Under the pieces are notes generated by a model. That model searched no databases. It was not told where the DNA came from and saw only the letters and a list, made by a program, of their open reading frames with translations. From UMGS1590 sp900552455 (lineage in GTDB: Bacteria; Bacillota; Peptococcia; Peptococcales; Peptococcaceae), in the NCBI GenBank assembly GCA_963931105.1, contig OZ007004.1, forward strand, positions 496,001-560,000: DNA of 64,000 nucleotides, written 5' to 3'. The translations under genes and the position numbers were made by a program. Position 1 is the stretch's first letter. Each line of letters begins with the position of its first letter. This document shows, in pieces, positions 7,428-16,828 of the stretch.

Positions 7428-9794
7428 TCAATACACGGTGCCGGTGTTCTCGCCGCCGGTCCAGCCGCCGGTGCCTGTACCAGTTCCAGTACCTGTGCCA
7501 GTTCCTGTACCTGTGCCGGTTCCGGTGCCCCAGCCGCCGGTGCCAGTTCCTGTACCTGTGCCGGTTCCGGTGCCCCAGCCGCCGGTTGTGCCGCTGGTGT
7601 CACCCCAGCCTCCGGTTGTGCCGGTGCCAGTTCCTGTCCCTGTGCCGGTACCATCACCGGTTGTCGTTCCTGTCGTATCATCGCTGGTTGTTGTGCCATT
7701 CCCCCAGGTGTTCGTCGAGGTGCTGCTGTCGTACTGATAGCTGCTGTAGCTGTTGCTGGAATAGGTGGTTGGCTCGGTGCCGGAGCGATAGAGTTCGGTG
7801 GAGCGGTATGCGTATGGGGTGGAGCGGGTCGCGAGGAGGCCGCTCTTGGTATCGACGGTGACGGCGGTGAGGCCGTCTGGTTCTTCGAAGTATTCAAAGT
7901 CGAGGCCGGAATGCAGGTAGCTCATGACGACGCCCCAGATGGAGGCGGCGTAGGTGGAGGTCCCGTACATGTAGGCTGGTGTGTCGTAGCCGATCCAGAG
8001 TGCGCCGGTGTACTGTGGGGTGTAGCCACAGAACCAGAAGTCTTTGTTGTCGTCGGTGGTACCGGTCTTGCCGGCTGTTGGACGACCGTCATAAATCTGC
8101 GCTGCTGTACCGATACCGTCGGTGACGACGCTCTGCAGACAGCTGGTGATCATATAGGCGGTGGTTTCTTCCATGGCGCGATGGCTTTCTGGCTCTTCCT
8201 GCCAGATGATATTGCCTTCTTCGTCGGTGATGCTGGTGATGGCGTGTGGCTTGGTGTAGATGCCTTCGTTGGCGAAGCATTCATACGCGCCGGCCATCTC
8301 GAGAACGGAGACGCCGTTGGTCAGACCGCCGAGGCCGGCAGAGATGGTCTGGTCGGTGACGCCGTCGTCAGATTCTTCGACGAGGGTGGTGATGCCGCAG
8401 TTCTTGGCGAACTCGATGCCGGTTTCCGGCCCGATGTCGTTGACGACCTGTGCTGCTACGGTGTTGAGGGATTGCTCAAGGGCGTAGCGGATGGTGACGT
8501 TGCCGTGCTGCGAGAGGTCGGCATTTCTGATGGTGTGACCGTCGACGGTGTACGGCGAGTCGTTGTAAACGGTGCCGGTGCCCATGTCGGCGTCTTCAAA
8601 CGCTGGGCCGTAAACGAAGATCGGTTTGAAGGACGAGCCTGGCTGGCGGGTGGCCTGCCAAGCGTTGTTGTAGCCGCCGACGGATTCCTGATGGCGGCCG
8701 CCGATCATGCCGGCGATGGTGGAGTCTTCGTTGTTGAGAACGACCATCCCGGCCTGGACATCGCTGGCTGGGAATGGGTAGTCGCTTTCAAAGTAGTCAT
8801 ACATGTAGCTCTGGAGATTTTGATCCAGGCCGGTGTGGATGACGTAGCCGCCGCTGTAGAGTTCTTCGCGGCTGACGTTGAGCACCTCCATGCCTTCTTC
8901 GATGACGTAATCGATGTAGCTCTGGTTGTAGGACTGGGTCTCATTGCCGCTTTCTACAACGATGGAAGCGGTGGTGATCGGTGTGTTGACGGCTTCATCG
9001 TACTGGGTCTGGTCGATGACGCCATTGTCGAGCATGGCGGAAAGAACAGTGTCACGGCGCACCTTGGCATTGTCTGGATCGGTGATCGGTGACCAGTAGG
9101 TTGGGTTCTGGATCATCCCTGCCAGGAGCGCGGCGTCGGCGACGGTGAGCTCGTCGGCGTGTTTGCCGAGCATATCCTGCGCGGCTGCTTCTACGCCGTA
9201 GCAGGCTTTGCCGCTGAGACCGATGCCGAGGTAGACGCGGTTGAGATAGGCGGTGAGGATGTCTTCCTTGCTGTACTCGTTTTCAATGCGGAAGGCCAGG
9301 ACCATTTCCTGGATCTTACGCTTGTAGGTTTTTTCGTCACGATTTTCCATGACGAGACCGGCCAGCTGCTGGGTGATGGTACTACCACCCTGGACGATGG
9401 TGCCGGCCTTGAGGTTGGCGACCATGGCCCCGCCGATACGGATCGGGTCGACGCCGTGGTGTTTGTAGAAGCGTCGGTCCTCGATGGAAATGACGGCGTT
9501 GGTCATGTTCTCCGAAATTTCGCTGGCATCGACGCTGACGTAGTTGGTGTCGACCATCTGATCAACGAAGACGCCGTCCTTATCAACAATATAGCTCGTT
9601 ACATCGAAATCCGTGACATCCGTGTCTTCCAACGACGGCATGCCACTGGTTGCTGCCAGAATGACTGTCCCGACGGTACTGATACCGACAACGACGAGGA
9701 GCAGCAATACCAATAAGATAAAATGGGATAATTTCAAGCTGGAAAGAACTTGCTTAATGCTCTCGCCCAAGGACTTTTTGTTTTTATTACTCAT
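7428..9794 (-). CDS. Class A penicillin-binding protein (PBP1A type)
   Basis: 788 residues; bifunctional peptidoglycan synthase at the outer face of the membrane. Order: short cytosolic tail, one membrane helix (SHFILLVLLLLVVVGIST), GT51 glycosyltransferase with IEDRRFYKHHGVD (catalytic Glu) and QGGSTITQQLAG, then a transpeptidase with the SxxK box GSSFK, an SLN motif (QSLNTVAAQ) and KTGTTDD. The last ~75 residues are almost entirely Gly and Thr with occasional GGW, an unusual low-complexity tail. The start has a GGAGGG site 6 bases upstream. Extended -10 TGCTATAAT at 9827-9819. The divergent neighbour is a second transglycosylase. Confidence 0.95.
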   Translation of the reverse strand: MSNKNKKSLGESIKQVLSSLKLSHFILLVLLLLVVVGISTVGTVILAATSGMPSLEDTDVTDFDVTSYIVDKDGVFVDQMVDTNYVSVDASEISENMTNAVISIEDRRFYKHHGVDPIRIGGAMVANLKAGTIVQGGSTITQQLAGLVMENRDEKTYKRKIQEMVLAFRIENEYSKEDILTAYLNRVYLGIGLSGKACYGVEAAAQDMLGKHADELTVADAALLAGMIQNPTYWSPITDPDNAKVRRDTVLSAMLDNGVIDQTQYDEAVNTPITTASIVVESGNETQSYNQSYIDYVIEEGMEVLNVSREELYSGGYVIHTGLDQNLQSYMYDYFESDYPFPASDVQAGMVVLNNEDSTIAGMIGGRHQESVGGYNNAWQATRQPGSSFKPIFVYGPAFEDADMGTGTVYNDSPYTVDGHTIRNADLSQHGNVTIRYALEQSLNTVAAQVVNDIGPETGIEFAKNCGITTLVEESDDGVTDQTISAGLGGLTNGVSVLEMAGAYECFANEGIYTKPHAITSITDEEGNIIWQEEPESHRAMEETTAYMITSCLQSVVTDGIGTAAQIYDGRPTAGKTGTTDDNKDFWFCGYTPQYTGALWIGYDTPAYMYGTSTYAASIWGVVMSYLHSGLDFEYFEEPDGLTAVTVDTKSGLLATRSTPYAYRSTELYRSGTEPTTYSSNSYSSYQYDSSTSTNTWGNGTTTSDDTTGTTTGDGTGTGTGTGTGTTGGWGDTSGTTGGWGTGTGTGTGTGTGGWGTGTGTGTGTGTGTGTGTGTGGWTGGENTGTVY
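7440..7665. repeat. Imperfect tandem repeat coding the Gly/Thr tail
   Basis: Short imperfect units such as CCTGTACCAGTTCCAGT and CCCCAGCCGCCGGTGCCAG alternate over about 220 bp, coding GTGTGT and GGWG blocks of the PBP. The codon pattern repeats as well as the residues, so length could vary by slippage without frame change in multiples of 6 or 18. Confidence 0.75.
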
Positions 9795-9975
9795 GCAACA
9801 GCCCTCCTTATCTTCCCTATTATAGCATAGAACCTCCGCAATCCCTAGGAGAACTTCCGCATTGTTGGTAAAAATTCATTTTTTCTTCATTAAATATGCG
9901 CGATTTCCCGACAACCTGTCACTGTTTTACGATATAATAGAAACAAATACGCACAAAAAATCCAAGGAGGTTCCT

Positions 9976-10701
9976 ATGCTCCATTTTTTAGCAACACTCA
10001 TTCGCAAGCTGCTGAAGCTGGTGATGGCGCTGGTGCTGCTCGTCTGTGTGGCGGCGCTGACGATCTGCGGTGTCAGCGGCTACGCTGTGTATCACGAAGC
10101 GACGGCAAACCGGCCGCTTGAACAGGCTGCGCTGGAGGTGCAGCAGAAGCCGGGCTACACGACGCTCGATCAGGTGCCGCAGATCTTCCTGAACGCGGTG
10201 GTGGCGACGGAGGATCACCGTTTTTACGATCACCACGGCTTCGATGTCATCGGCACTGGCCGCGCGCTGGTGCGCAACGCCCTCTCTGGCGAATTGCAGG
10301 AGGGCGGCAGCACGATCAGCCAGCAGCTGGCGCGCACGCTCTACTACGAGCAGACGCGCTCGCTCTCGCGCAAGATCGCGGAGCTGATCACGTCGGTGCA
10401 GCTTGAGCGCACGTTCTCGAAGGACCAGATCCTCGAGCTCTACATCAATAGCATCTACTACGGCGACGGTTATTACTGCATTGGTGACGCGAGCTGGGGC
10501 TATTTCGGCGTGGCGCCGGCGGGGATGACGAACGGCCAGGCGACGCTGTTGGCTGGTGTGCCGAATGCGCCGAGCGTTTATTCGCCGACGGTGAACTACG
10601 ATCTTTCACGCCAGCGTCAGGAGCAGGTGCTGACGCGCATGGTCGACGCAGGCTATCTCGACGTGGAAACGGCGACGGCGATCTACAACGAAGGCATATA
10701 A
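9976..10701 (+). CDS. Monofunctional peptidoglycan glycosyltransferase (GT51)
   Basis: 241 residues; ATG at 9976 with an AAGGAGG site 7 bases upstream. One N-terminal membrane helix (VMALVLLVCVAALTICGVSG) then a GT51 domain with ATEDHRFYDHHGFD (catalytic Glu), EGGSTISQQLAR and LELYINSIYYGDG. No transpeptidase domain follows, so it polymerises lipid II only, like MtgA. It is transcribed divergently from the PBP1A-type gene; a TATAAT box is at 9933-9938. Confidence 0.93.
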   Translation: MLHFLATLIRKLLKLVMALVLLVCVAALTICGVSGYAVYHEATANRPLEQAALEVQQKPGYTTLDQVPQIFLNAVVATEDHRFYDHHGFDVIGTGRALVRNALSGELQEGGSTISQQLARTLYYEQTRSLSRKIAELITSVQLERTFSKDQILELYINSIYYGDGYYCIGDASWGYFGVAPAGMTNGQATLLAGVPNAPSVYSPTVNYDLSRQRQEQVLTRMVDAGYLDVETATAIYNEGI

Positions 10702-10705
10702 AGAG

Positions 10706-10742
10706 AAAAACAGGATCGTTCAATGAGCGATCCTGTTTTTTG
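10706..10742. terminator. Bidirectional terminator
   Basis: AAAACAGGATCG / CGATCCTGTTTT stem with A and T tracts on both sides, between two convergent genes. Confidence 0.9.
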
Positions 10743-10743
10743 T

Positions 10744-11373
10744 TCAGCTTTTCACGGTGGCGTCTGGGGTGAGTCCCATCATGCTGCGCAGGGCGTTGCC
10801 GACGCGCTTGTAGAGCAGATAGGTGAGCAGGGCGGTGGCGCCGTGCTTAACGAGGTTGAATGGGAAAACGGCGAAGAGCATCAGGGTGACGGTGTCGTTG
10901 ACCCATGGATTGACGGCATGCCCCATGTCGACGATGGTCTCGATCGGCAGGCCGTAGACGCTGGCGTACATTGGCAGCATGATGTAAGCATTGAGGAAGA
11001 CGTAGACGACGCTGACGACGAGGGTGGACACGACGAGGGCGATCTTGGCGCCTTTTTTCGTGTGCATGCGGCGATAGATCAGCGAGGCGGTGAGGATGAA
11101 GACCATGCTGCCGATGAGATTTGAGAGATCGCCGATGCCGAAGGTGGCGGAGCCCTGGAAAATGAGCTTGAGGACGATCTTCACGAAAACGACGGCACAG
11201 CCGGCGACTGGCCCGAGGAAAAATCCGGCGAAGAGCGCTGGCAGCTCGGCGATATCAAATTCATAAAAGCCTGGCACGAACGGCAGCGGAAAGCGCAGCA
11301 GCATCAGCACGCAGCTGAGCGCCCCCAGCACACCGACAAAGGCGACGGTTTTGACATTGTTTCTACGACTCAT
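10744..11373 (-). CDS. ribU: Riboflavin ECF transporter S component RibU
   Basis: 209 residues with about six hydrophobic helices. The substrate-binding membrane subunit of an energy-coupling-factor importer; it pairs with EcfA/A'/T encoded elsewhere. The family pattern is visible in PFVPGFYEFDIAELPALFAG, GPVAGCAVVFVKIVLKLIF and GDLSNLIGS. The assignment to riboflavin rests on the FMN riboswitch immediately upstream in the same direction. Start ATG has an AAGGAGAATC site. Confidence 0.92.
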   Translation of the reverse strand: MSRRNNVKTVAFVGVLGALSCVLMLLRFPLPFVPGFYEFDIAELPALFAGFFLGPVAGCAVVFVKIVLKLIFQGSATFGIGDLSNLIGSMVFILTASLIYRRMHTKKGAKIALVVSTLVVSVVYVFLNAYIMLPMYASVYGLPIETIVDMGHAVNPWVNDTVTLMLFAVFPFNLVKHGATALLTYLLYKRVGNALRSMMGLTPDATVKS

Positions 11374-11397
11374 AACGATTCTCCTTTCCGTCGCCGG

Positions 11398-11436
11398 CGA
11401 AAAAAATGTCCCCGGCGATCAAAATCCCAGGGACAG
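11398..11436 (-). terminator. Expression-platform terminator of the FMN riboswitch
   Basis: TGTCCC / GGGACA-based stem followed by eight T on the minus strand, between the aptamer and ribU; consistent with transcription attenuation when FMN is bound. Confidence 0.8.
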
Positions 11437-11453
11437 AAAATAATGTCAAATTT

Positions 11454-11572
11454 ATCTTCTTCCATCCAGACTATACTGTCGGTACCGGAATCTCACCGGT
11501 TCATGCGCAGCGCGCTCGCGGACTTTACCGCCGGTGGGGAATTGTTTTTCAACGCACCCCGCCCTGAAGATT
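11454..11572 (-). promoter_or_regulatory. FMN riboswitch (RFN element)
   Basis: The minus strand reads ATCTTCAGGGCGGGGTG, CCCACCGGCGGTAAAG, GAACCGGTGAGATTCCGGTA and CCGACAGTATAGTCTGGATG before GAAGAAGAT closes the outer stem: all the conserved RFN blocks. It controls ribU; high FMN should terminate transcription. Confidence 0.97.
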
Positions 11573-11596
11573 TTCAAATAATATGTTGTTATATTT

Positions 11597-11625
11597 AGTG
11601 TACGCGATGGACGCGCGGCTGTCAA
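11597..11625 (-). promoter_or_regulatory. Promoter of the riboswitch-ribU transcript
   Basis: TTGACA (11625-11620), 17 bases, TACACT (11602-11597) on the minus strand, just ahead of the aptamer. Confidence 0.8.
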
Positions 11626-11646
11626 TAGCGCGGTGCGTCTGCGGAT

Positions 11647-12777
11647 TTAGGCGTTGGCTTCTTCTTTTTCGCGGGCGCCCATTTTTTCCTTGAAAGCACG
11701 GCCGGCAGCATCCTGATCCTTGAGGCACTGCAGGAATTTTTCCTGAGTGATGTCTTTGGAGCGGAACTTCCATTCTTCTGCGCCAACGGCTTTGTCAGAG
11801 ATGATCTGGAAGTCTTCTGGGGTGACGTCGATGTCTTCGAAGCAGATTGGCAGGCCGAGGTCGTAGTTGAACTGCATGACGCGGTCGCGCATCTGGAACT
11901 GTTTGTCGTAGGTCAGGAGGCAGAGCACGCCCAGAGAAACGACTTCGCCGTGACGATGCTTTTCGCCAGCAGGAAGCGCGTTGACGCCGTAGTAGACGCA
12001 ATGTGCCAGGGAGGAATTGTAGTAGTATTCCGGCATGTTGGTGACCATGTTGGAAACGATCCCGGTGGAAACGATGATATCGAGAACGACCTGGCGCAAG
12101 GCTTCGCTGTCCTGGTTGTCCTCACAGCTTGCGAGGGCTTCCTTGCCATAGGTGAGCAGAGGATCGGTGCAGACTTTGGACAGGGTAACGCCCATCATTG
12201 GGGTATGGCTGAGGTCTGCGCCGCGGCTGGAAAGATCGGCTTCACATTCTTTGGAGAGGGCATCGCCGATGCCGGCCCAGAGCATTTCAGCTGGAGATTC
12301 AGCGATGACCTGGGTGTTGATGAAGGTGTGCTCAGCGATTTTTGGATAATAATAATCGCGGAAGGTGCCGTCTGGGTTGTACATAACACCGACAGCGGTG
12401 ACAGAAGCGCAGTTGCTGCCGACGGTTGGGAAGAGGAAAAGAGGTTTGTCCAATTTATCGGCGACATATTTCACGGTGTCGCAAGCGCGGCCACCGCCAA
12501 CGCCGAAGAGGATGTCGGCCTGCTGCACGGTTGGGTTGGCGATCAGGGCGTCGCCATTTTCGTAGGTGGAGTTGCCACCGTACCAGATAAAATCTGTGAT
12601 CTCGACATCGCTGTCCTTAATGCCTGCAAGCAGCGCATCCTTGGACTTGGCCATGGCGGTCTCCCCGCCGATGACGACGGCTTTGTTGCCATAATAGCGT
12701 GCGAAATATGGGATCTTTTCATAGCAATCTGCCCCGATGGTGTACTGAGGCAGTGCCACACTGTAACTATTGCTCAT
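11647..12777 (-). CDS. Iron-containing alcohol dehydrogenase, glycerol dehydrogenase-like
   Basis: 376 residues. An NAD(P)-dependent polyol/alcohol dehydrogenase of the glycerol dehydrogenase branch. Visible features: N-terminal strand/helix with KAVVIGGETAMAK, the dinucleotide motif GVGGGRACDTVKYVAD, the metal site region with WAGIGDALSKECEAD, and two histidines (SSLAHCVYYG, EKHRHGEVVSLGVL) that with the upstream Asp usually hold Zn or Fe. A paralogue sits at 56.06-57.16 kb; both keep the GGGRA-DT pattern but differ enough to have separate substrates. The substrate is not known. Confidence 0.88.
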   Translation of the reverse strand: MSNSYSVALPQYTIGADCYEKIPYFARYYGNKAVVIGGETAMAKSKDALLAGIKDSDVEITDFIWYGGNSTYENGDALIANPTVQQADILFGVGGGRACDTVKYVADKLDKPLFLFPTVGSNCASVTAVGVMYNPDGTFRDYYYPKIAEHTFINTQVIAESPAEMLWAGIGDALSKECEADLSSRGADLSHTPMMGVTLSKVCTDPLLTYGKEALASCEDNQDSEALRQVVLDIIVSTGIVSNMVTNMPEYYYNSSLAHCVYYGVNALPAGEKHRHGEVVSLGVLCLLTYDKQFQMRDRVMQFNYDLGLPICFEDIDVTPEDFQIISDKAVGAEEWKFRSKDITQEKFLQCLKDQDAAGRAFKEKMGAREKEEANA

Positions 12778-12915
12778 TGTAAATAGACACTTCCTTGATG
12801 ATTGTTATATCACACAGTCTCTGTGCGACGATTTATTATATTATACGCCTGTCTTTTTTGAGATGCAATCGTCTGCGGCGATAAATTTTCTTATTGTGAT
12901 GACAATTTTTAATGC

Positions 12916-12950
12916 AAAAAACAGGACCGCTTATTCTTCGCGGTCCTGTG
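12916..12950 (-). terminator. Terminator of the acyltransferase gene
   Basis: ACAGGACCGC / GCGGTCCTGT stem followed by TTTTTTGCATT on the minus strand. Confidence 0.9.
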
Positions 12951-12954
12951 GCTG

Positions 12955-14952
12955 TTATTCTGTTACAGTGTCTGTATTAGTTTCGCCGGCTGTTTTATCA
13001 GCTGTTCCATCTTGAACTGTTCCATCCTGAACGGCATCGCTCTGTGTATCAGCAGCAGCGGTTGCCGCTTCTTCTGCGGCGGCTTCGTCAGCGAGCTTGT
13101 CTTTTTCTTTGCGCTCGTCACTGGCGAGGGTGTCGTAGAGGGTATCGGCGATGAGCTTGGCGAACTGTTCAGCGCCTTCTGGCGTTGGATGGGTGTCGTC
13201 CTCGTAGAGCCATTCCGGATGCTGGTCGATGAAACTCTTCCAGTCGATGAGGTGGAAGTTGTCCTTCTTGCTCTTATCGGCGTAGCTCTGCAGCATGGTG
13301 TTGACGTTGTCCTGCCATTCGCGCGGAACGTGGGTGTTCATGAGGAAGACTTCGCGGTCGCCGAGCATCTGCATGAGGCTGTCGAGCTGGTCTTCGGTGA
13401 ACGGTCCGTTGGAGCCGAGCACGATGACGACGACGTCGTTCATGCTGCCGCTGTCGAGCAGGCTCTGCACGACGTCGGCGCTCTGGCTGAGTTGGCGGCC
13501 GACTTTGCCGTCGATGACGGACTGCGGGAAGACCTCTGTAAGCGGTGCAGCGGCACCGAGCAGGATGGAGTCACCGACGAAGGTGACCTTGAGCTCGCGG
13601 CTGAAGAGCATGACGGAACGATCGAGATACGGAATATCCTGGACGTTGGCCATTTTTTCGCGCTCGTCGAGGGCCTGCTGCTTGGCGATGAGCGCTTCGT
13701 TGGCGGCGATCTGCGCCTGCATTTCGGCGACGGTTTCGTTTTCGCCGCTCTGCGCACGCGCAAAGCCGACGCCGCTGGAGAAGCAGAGCGCTACGATCAG
13801 CACGAGGGCGACGAAATGGCGCTTGCTCGTGGCCACAGACGTAAGAAATTCGATGACGCGTTGCTTGGCTGGCAGCTGCCCTTTGAGAAGCTTGCTCACG
13901 AAGGCCTGCTCGATGAACACGTAGGTGAGGATCGAGAGCACGAAGAGGATGATCCACTGAATCCATTTATGGCTGGCTAAGAAGGACACGCTGTTGCCCA
14001 TGGTCAGCACTGGATAGTACCAGAGGTAGGTGCTGAAGGTGCACTTGCCGAGGAAGGTCAGCGCGCGCAGGCTGAGGAGTCTGGCGACGACGCTACCCGG
14101 GATCGTCAGCGCGGCAACGACGACGGTGCTGACCACCGCCGACAGGAAGAGTCCGCCGCGATAGGTGATCGCGGCCTGATCCTGCAGGCGCAACGCCAGC
14201 ACGACAAAGGCCACGAGGCCGACGATGCCGACGAGGTCTGCGATGAGCCCGATCTTGCGCCCGTGGAGCTCGGCCATTTTTGCCGGCCGCCAGATGGTGC
14301 CCAGGGCGCCGCCGAGGGCGAACGCATAGAGGCGGGTGTCGGTGCCGTAGTAAACACGGGACGGATCGCTGTCTCCACCGAAGATCACGGCCATGAGCAC
14401 AGCGCTGATGACTGCCAGCACGAGCTGCACGGCGGCGATGGCGAACGGCCCTTTTTTGAGGCGTTTCATGACGGTGAAGAGGATCGGCCAGACGACACAG
14501 AGCTGCATCAGCACGGCCACATACCAGAGATGGGTGAAAGCCGACGGATGCACATATTGTTCAAAGTAGGAATAGCCCAGACTGATCTGCCACCAGTTGT
14601 TCACATAGCAGGCGCTTGAGAGCAGGGCGCCGCGGATGTTATAGAGCAGGTCTGGAAAAAAGATGTTGATGATGGAAACAGATGCCAGAAAAACCAGCAC
14701 CATTGGCACGCCGAGACGGATGACGCGCTTGACGAGGTATGACACATAGGTGCGCCCGAAGCCCTTCGTCTCCCATTTCATGAGGCTGCGCGCGGTCAAA
14801 AATCCTGAGATGACGAGGAACAGGTCCACGCCGATGAAGCCGCCGGCCATGCGATGCGGTGCGTAATGGTAAACCAGTATCGCCAGCATCGCGAGCACAC
14901 GCAGGCTGTCAAGTGCAGGATAATAGGATTTTCGCGAAGATTCTTTGCTCAC
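12955..14952 (-). CDS. OatA-like membrane acyltransferase with extracellular SGNH domain
   Basis: 665 residues, GTG start with a GAGGGG site. The N-terminal ~340 residues are an acyltransferase-3 membrane domain (LDSLRVLAMLAILVYHYAPH, GVDLFLVISGFLTARSL, then ~10 helices). After a coiled-coil-like linker (AEMQAQIAANEALIAKQQAL) follows an SGNH hydrolase-type domain with the GDS serine block VTFVGDSILLGAA, VLGSNGPF and the catalytic DDTHPTPEGAEQFA. This is the layout of OatA, which O-acetylates peptidoglycan or other wall polymers. The C-terminus is a Thr/Asp-rich tail with a repeated VQDGT. It lies 40 bp after mltG, in the same operon. Confidence 0.92.
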   Translation of the reverse strand: MSKESSRKSYYPALDSLRVLAMLAILVYHYAPHRMAGGFIGVDLFLVISGFLTARSLMKWETKGFGRTYVSYLVKRVIRLGVPMVLVFLASVSIINIFFPDLLYNIRGALLSSACYVNNWWQISLGYSYFEQYVHPSAFTHLWYVAVLMQLCVVWPILFTVMKRLKKGPFAIAAVQLVLAVISAVLMAVIFGGDSDPSRVYYGTDTRLYAFALGGALGTIWRPAKMAELHGRKIGLIADLVGIVGLVAFVVLALRLQDQAAITYRGGLFLSAVVSTVVVAALTIPGSVVARLLSLRALTFLGKCTFSTYLWYYPVLTMGNSVSFLASHKWIQWIILFVLSILTYVFIEQAFVSKLLKGQLPAKQRVIEFLTSVATSKRHFVALVLIVALCFSSGVGFARAQSGENETVAEMQAQIAANEALIAKQQALDEREKMANVQDIPYLDRSVMLFSRELKVTFVGDSILLGAAAPLTEVFPQSVIDGKVGRQLSQSADVVQSLLDSGSMNDVVVIVLGSNGPFTEDQLDSLMQMLGDREVFLMNTHVPREWQDNVNTMLQSYADKSKKDNFHLIDWKSFIDQHPEWLYEDDTHPTPEGAEQFAKLIADTLYDTLASDERKEKDKLADEAAAEEAATAAADTQSDAVQDGTVQDGTADKTAGETNTDTVTE

Positions 14953-14992
14953 AATATCCCCTCTTTATTTACGACTTCATGCGATGACGCGC

Positions 14993-16639
14993 TCAGCCCT
15001 GGATGTCGCCGGTCTCTTCATACTCCTGTGCCCATGCCTGATGCTGCTCATAGTTATCGGTGTAGAACACTTCACCGGTCTTGAGGTTGGCATAGAAATA
15101 GAGGTAGTCGTTGTCGGTTGGCTCCAGCGCAGCGGCGATGGCATCCTCGCTTGGGGAGTTCATCGGTCCTGGTGGGAGGCCGGCATTGGTGTAGAGATTG
15201 TACGGCGAGTCAACCTCGAGATCATCGTAGGTGACCATTTCCTTGTGGGTGCCGAGTGCATAGAGCACGCTGATATCCGACTGGATCGGCATGCCCTGTT
15301 CGAGACGGTTGTAGAAGACGCCGGCAATGAGCTTGCGGTCTTCGGTGGTCTGGCCTTCCTTTTCAACGAGGGAGGCGATGCTCATGATATCCTGCAGGCT
15401 GTAGCTGGAGGCGTCGATATCGGCCTGGTACTTGCTCAGAACCTCGTTGGTCTTGTCGACCATCTGGGTGACGAGAGATTCCAGGGTTTCTCCCTGGGCA
15501 ACGTCGTAGGTTGCCGGGAAGAGATAGCCTTCGAGCACGTAGCGCACGTTTGGATTGTTGTAGGAATCGGTGAGGATCGGATACTGCTGCACGAGCTGCG
15601 CGAGGAATTCCTGGTTGGTCATGAGGTTGAGGAAATCTTCGGCGCTGTAGCTGGTGCTGTCGGCGACGACTTCTGCGATCTGATCGACGGTCAGCCCTTC
15701 GTTGACGGTGACCTTGAGCATGCCGGCTTCTTCAGCGCCTTCCTGCAGTGCGGCGACGATCTCCGGCATCGTCATCGATGGGGAGAGATCATGCACACCG
15801 GCCTGGAGGTTGGCTGCTGCGCCCTGAACACGGACGAGCAGGCTGAAAGCGCTGGAGGAACGGATCAGGCCCTGTTCTTCGAGTATATCGCCCATGGTGC
15901 TAACTGGGGTTCCTTCCGGGATCTCCACTTCAACGATCTGGGTGTCGTTGGCATTGGCAGGAACGAGCCAGTTGCGGCCGATCTGAGTCACGGCGAGCAC
16001 AACGACGGCGATGCAGACGAGCATGATCACTGCCACCCATGGGAAACGACGGCGATGGTGTCTGCCACGTTTTGCTGGCTCCTCGCGGCGGGCTCTGCTC
16101 TTCTTTTCTTTTTTGCTTGCGGCAACTGGAGCCGGGCGCTTGCTCTTTGCTGCTGCTGCTTCTGCGGCTTCGGCGGTTTTGGCAGCGGCTGCTTCTTCAG
16201 CGGCCTTGTCTGCGCGCACGTCCTGGGCTTCGCTTGCGACGGCCTGCGCCTGTGGGGCGCTGGCGGCTTCGGCCTTGCGGGCAGCTTCTTCTGCGAGCTG
16301 GGCTTCGCGCTCAGCCTGCATGGCTGCCTGACGGGCCTTGGCGGCCTGGGCTGCTTTCTGACGCGCTTCGGCGCGCTTGGCGGCAGCTTCTGCGAGGGTG
16401 GCTGGATGGTCGTCGTCTTTGCGCTGCGGACGCTTGGCGGCTGTCGCTGTCTGAGCGGCCATCGGCCGTGTCGCCCACTGACCTCTCGACTCCTGATCGG
16501 ATTTTGCATCCTGAGCGGCGGCCTGCGCTGCTGCTTCTTTTTCCTTGGCGGCAGCTGCGGCGCGTTCTCTCATGATGCGTTCGTAAGGCGGGATATCGTC
16601 AAAGGACGGCTGGCCGCCTTGCTGTTGTTCTTTTGACAC
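14993..16639 (-). CDS. mltG: Endolytic murein transglycosylase MltG
   Basis: 548 residues if translation starts at the GTG 16639 (AAGGAG 10 bases upstream); a GTG at 16648 would add three. Cleaves nascent glycan strands near the membrane. The N-terminal ~200 residues are an unusually long Ala/Lys/Glu-rich, coiled-coil-like cytosolic segment ending in RRHHRRRFPW, followed by one membrane helix (VAVIMLVCIAVVVLAVTQIG) and the YceG domain: VEIPEGTPVSTM (LysM-like part), VNEGLTVDQIAEV, and the catalytic block SIASLVEKEGQTTEDRKLIA with GVFYNRLEQGMPIQSD. The first gene of a two-gene operon with the OatA-like protein, linking glycan cutting and modification. Confidence 0.95.
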   Translation of the reverse strand: MSKEQQQGGQPSFDDIPPYERIMRERAAAAAKEKEAAAQAAAQDAKSDQESRGQWATRPMAAQTATAAKRPQRKDDDHPATLAEAAAKRAEARQKAAQAAKARQAAMQAEREAQLAEEAARKAEAASAPQAQAVASEAQDVRADKAAEEAAAAKTAEAAEAAAAKSKRPAPVAASKKEKKSRARREEPAKRGRHHRRRFPWVAVIMLVCIAVVVLAVTQIGRNWLVPANANDTQIVEVEIPEGTPVSTMGDILEEQGLIRSSSAFSLLVRVQGAAANLQAGVHDLSPSMTMPEIVAALQEGAEEAGMLKVTVNEGLTVDQIAEVVADSTSYSAEDFLNLMTNQEFLAQLVQQYPILTDSYNNPNVRYVLEGYLFPATYDVAQGETLESLVTQMVDKTNEVLSKYQADIDASSYSLQDIMSIASLVEKEGQTTEDRKLIAGVFYNRLEQGMPIQSDISVLYALGTHKEMVTYDDLEVDSPYNLYTNAGLPPGPMNSPSEDAIAAALEPTDNDYLYFYANLKTGEVFYTDNYEQHQAWAQEYEETGDIQG

Positions 16640-16763
16640 GGAGTTCACGCTCCTTCAGAGATTTTTGACAAAATGCAAATCAACTTTATTGTAGCACAAG
16701 CGATTCTGCGCTACAACCACGACTTCGCCTGAGAAGCGACGAGAAGCGTTGTCATCTTCACAA

Positions 16764-16803
16764 AAAAATCGGACACTGGCTGTAGATTCAGTCAGCATCC
16801 GAT
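16764..16803 (-). terminator. Terminator of the M16C peptidase gene
   Basis: Long imperfect stem (ATCGGA...TCCGAT with TGCTGACTG / CAGCCAGTG inside) followed by seven T on the minus strand. Confidence 0.8.
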
Positions 16804-16828
16804 GGACGGAGGCGGCTGGTCGCCGCGC

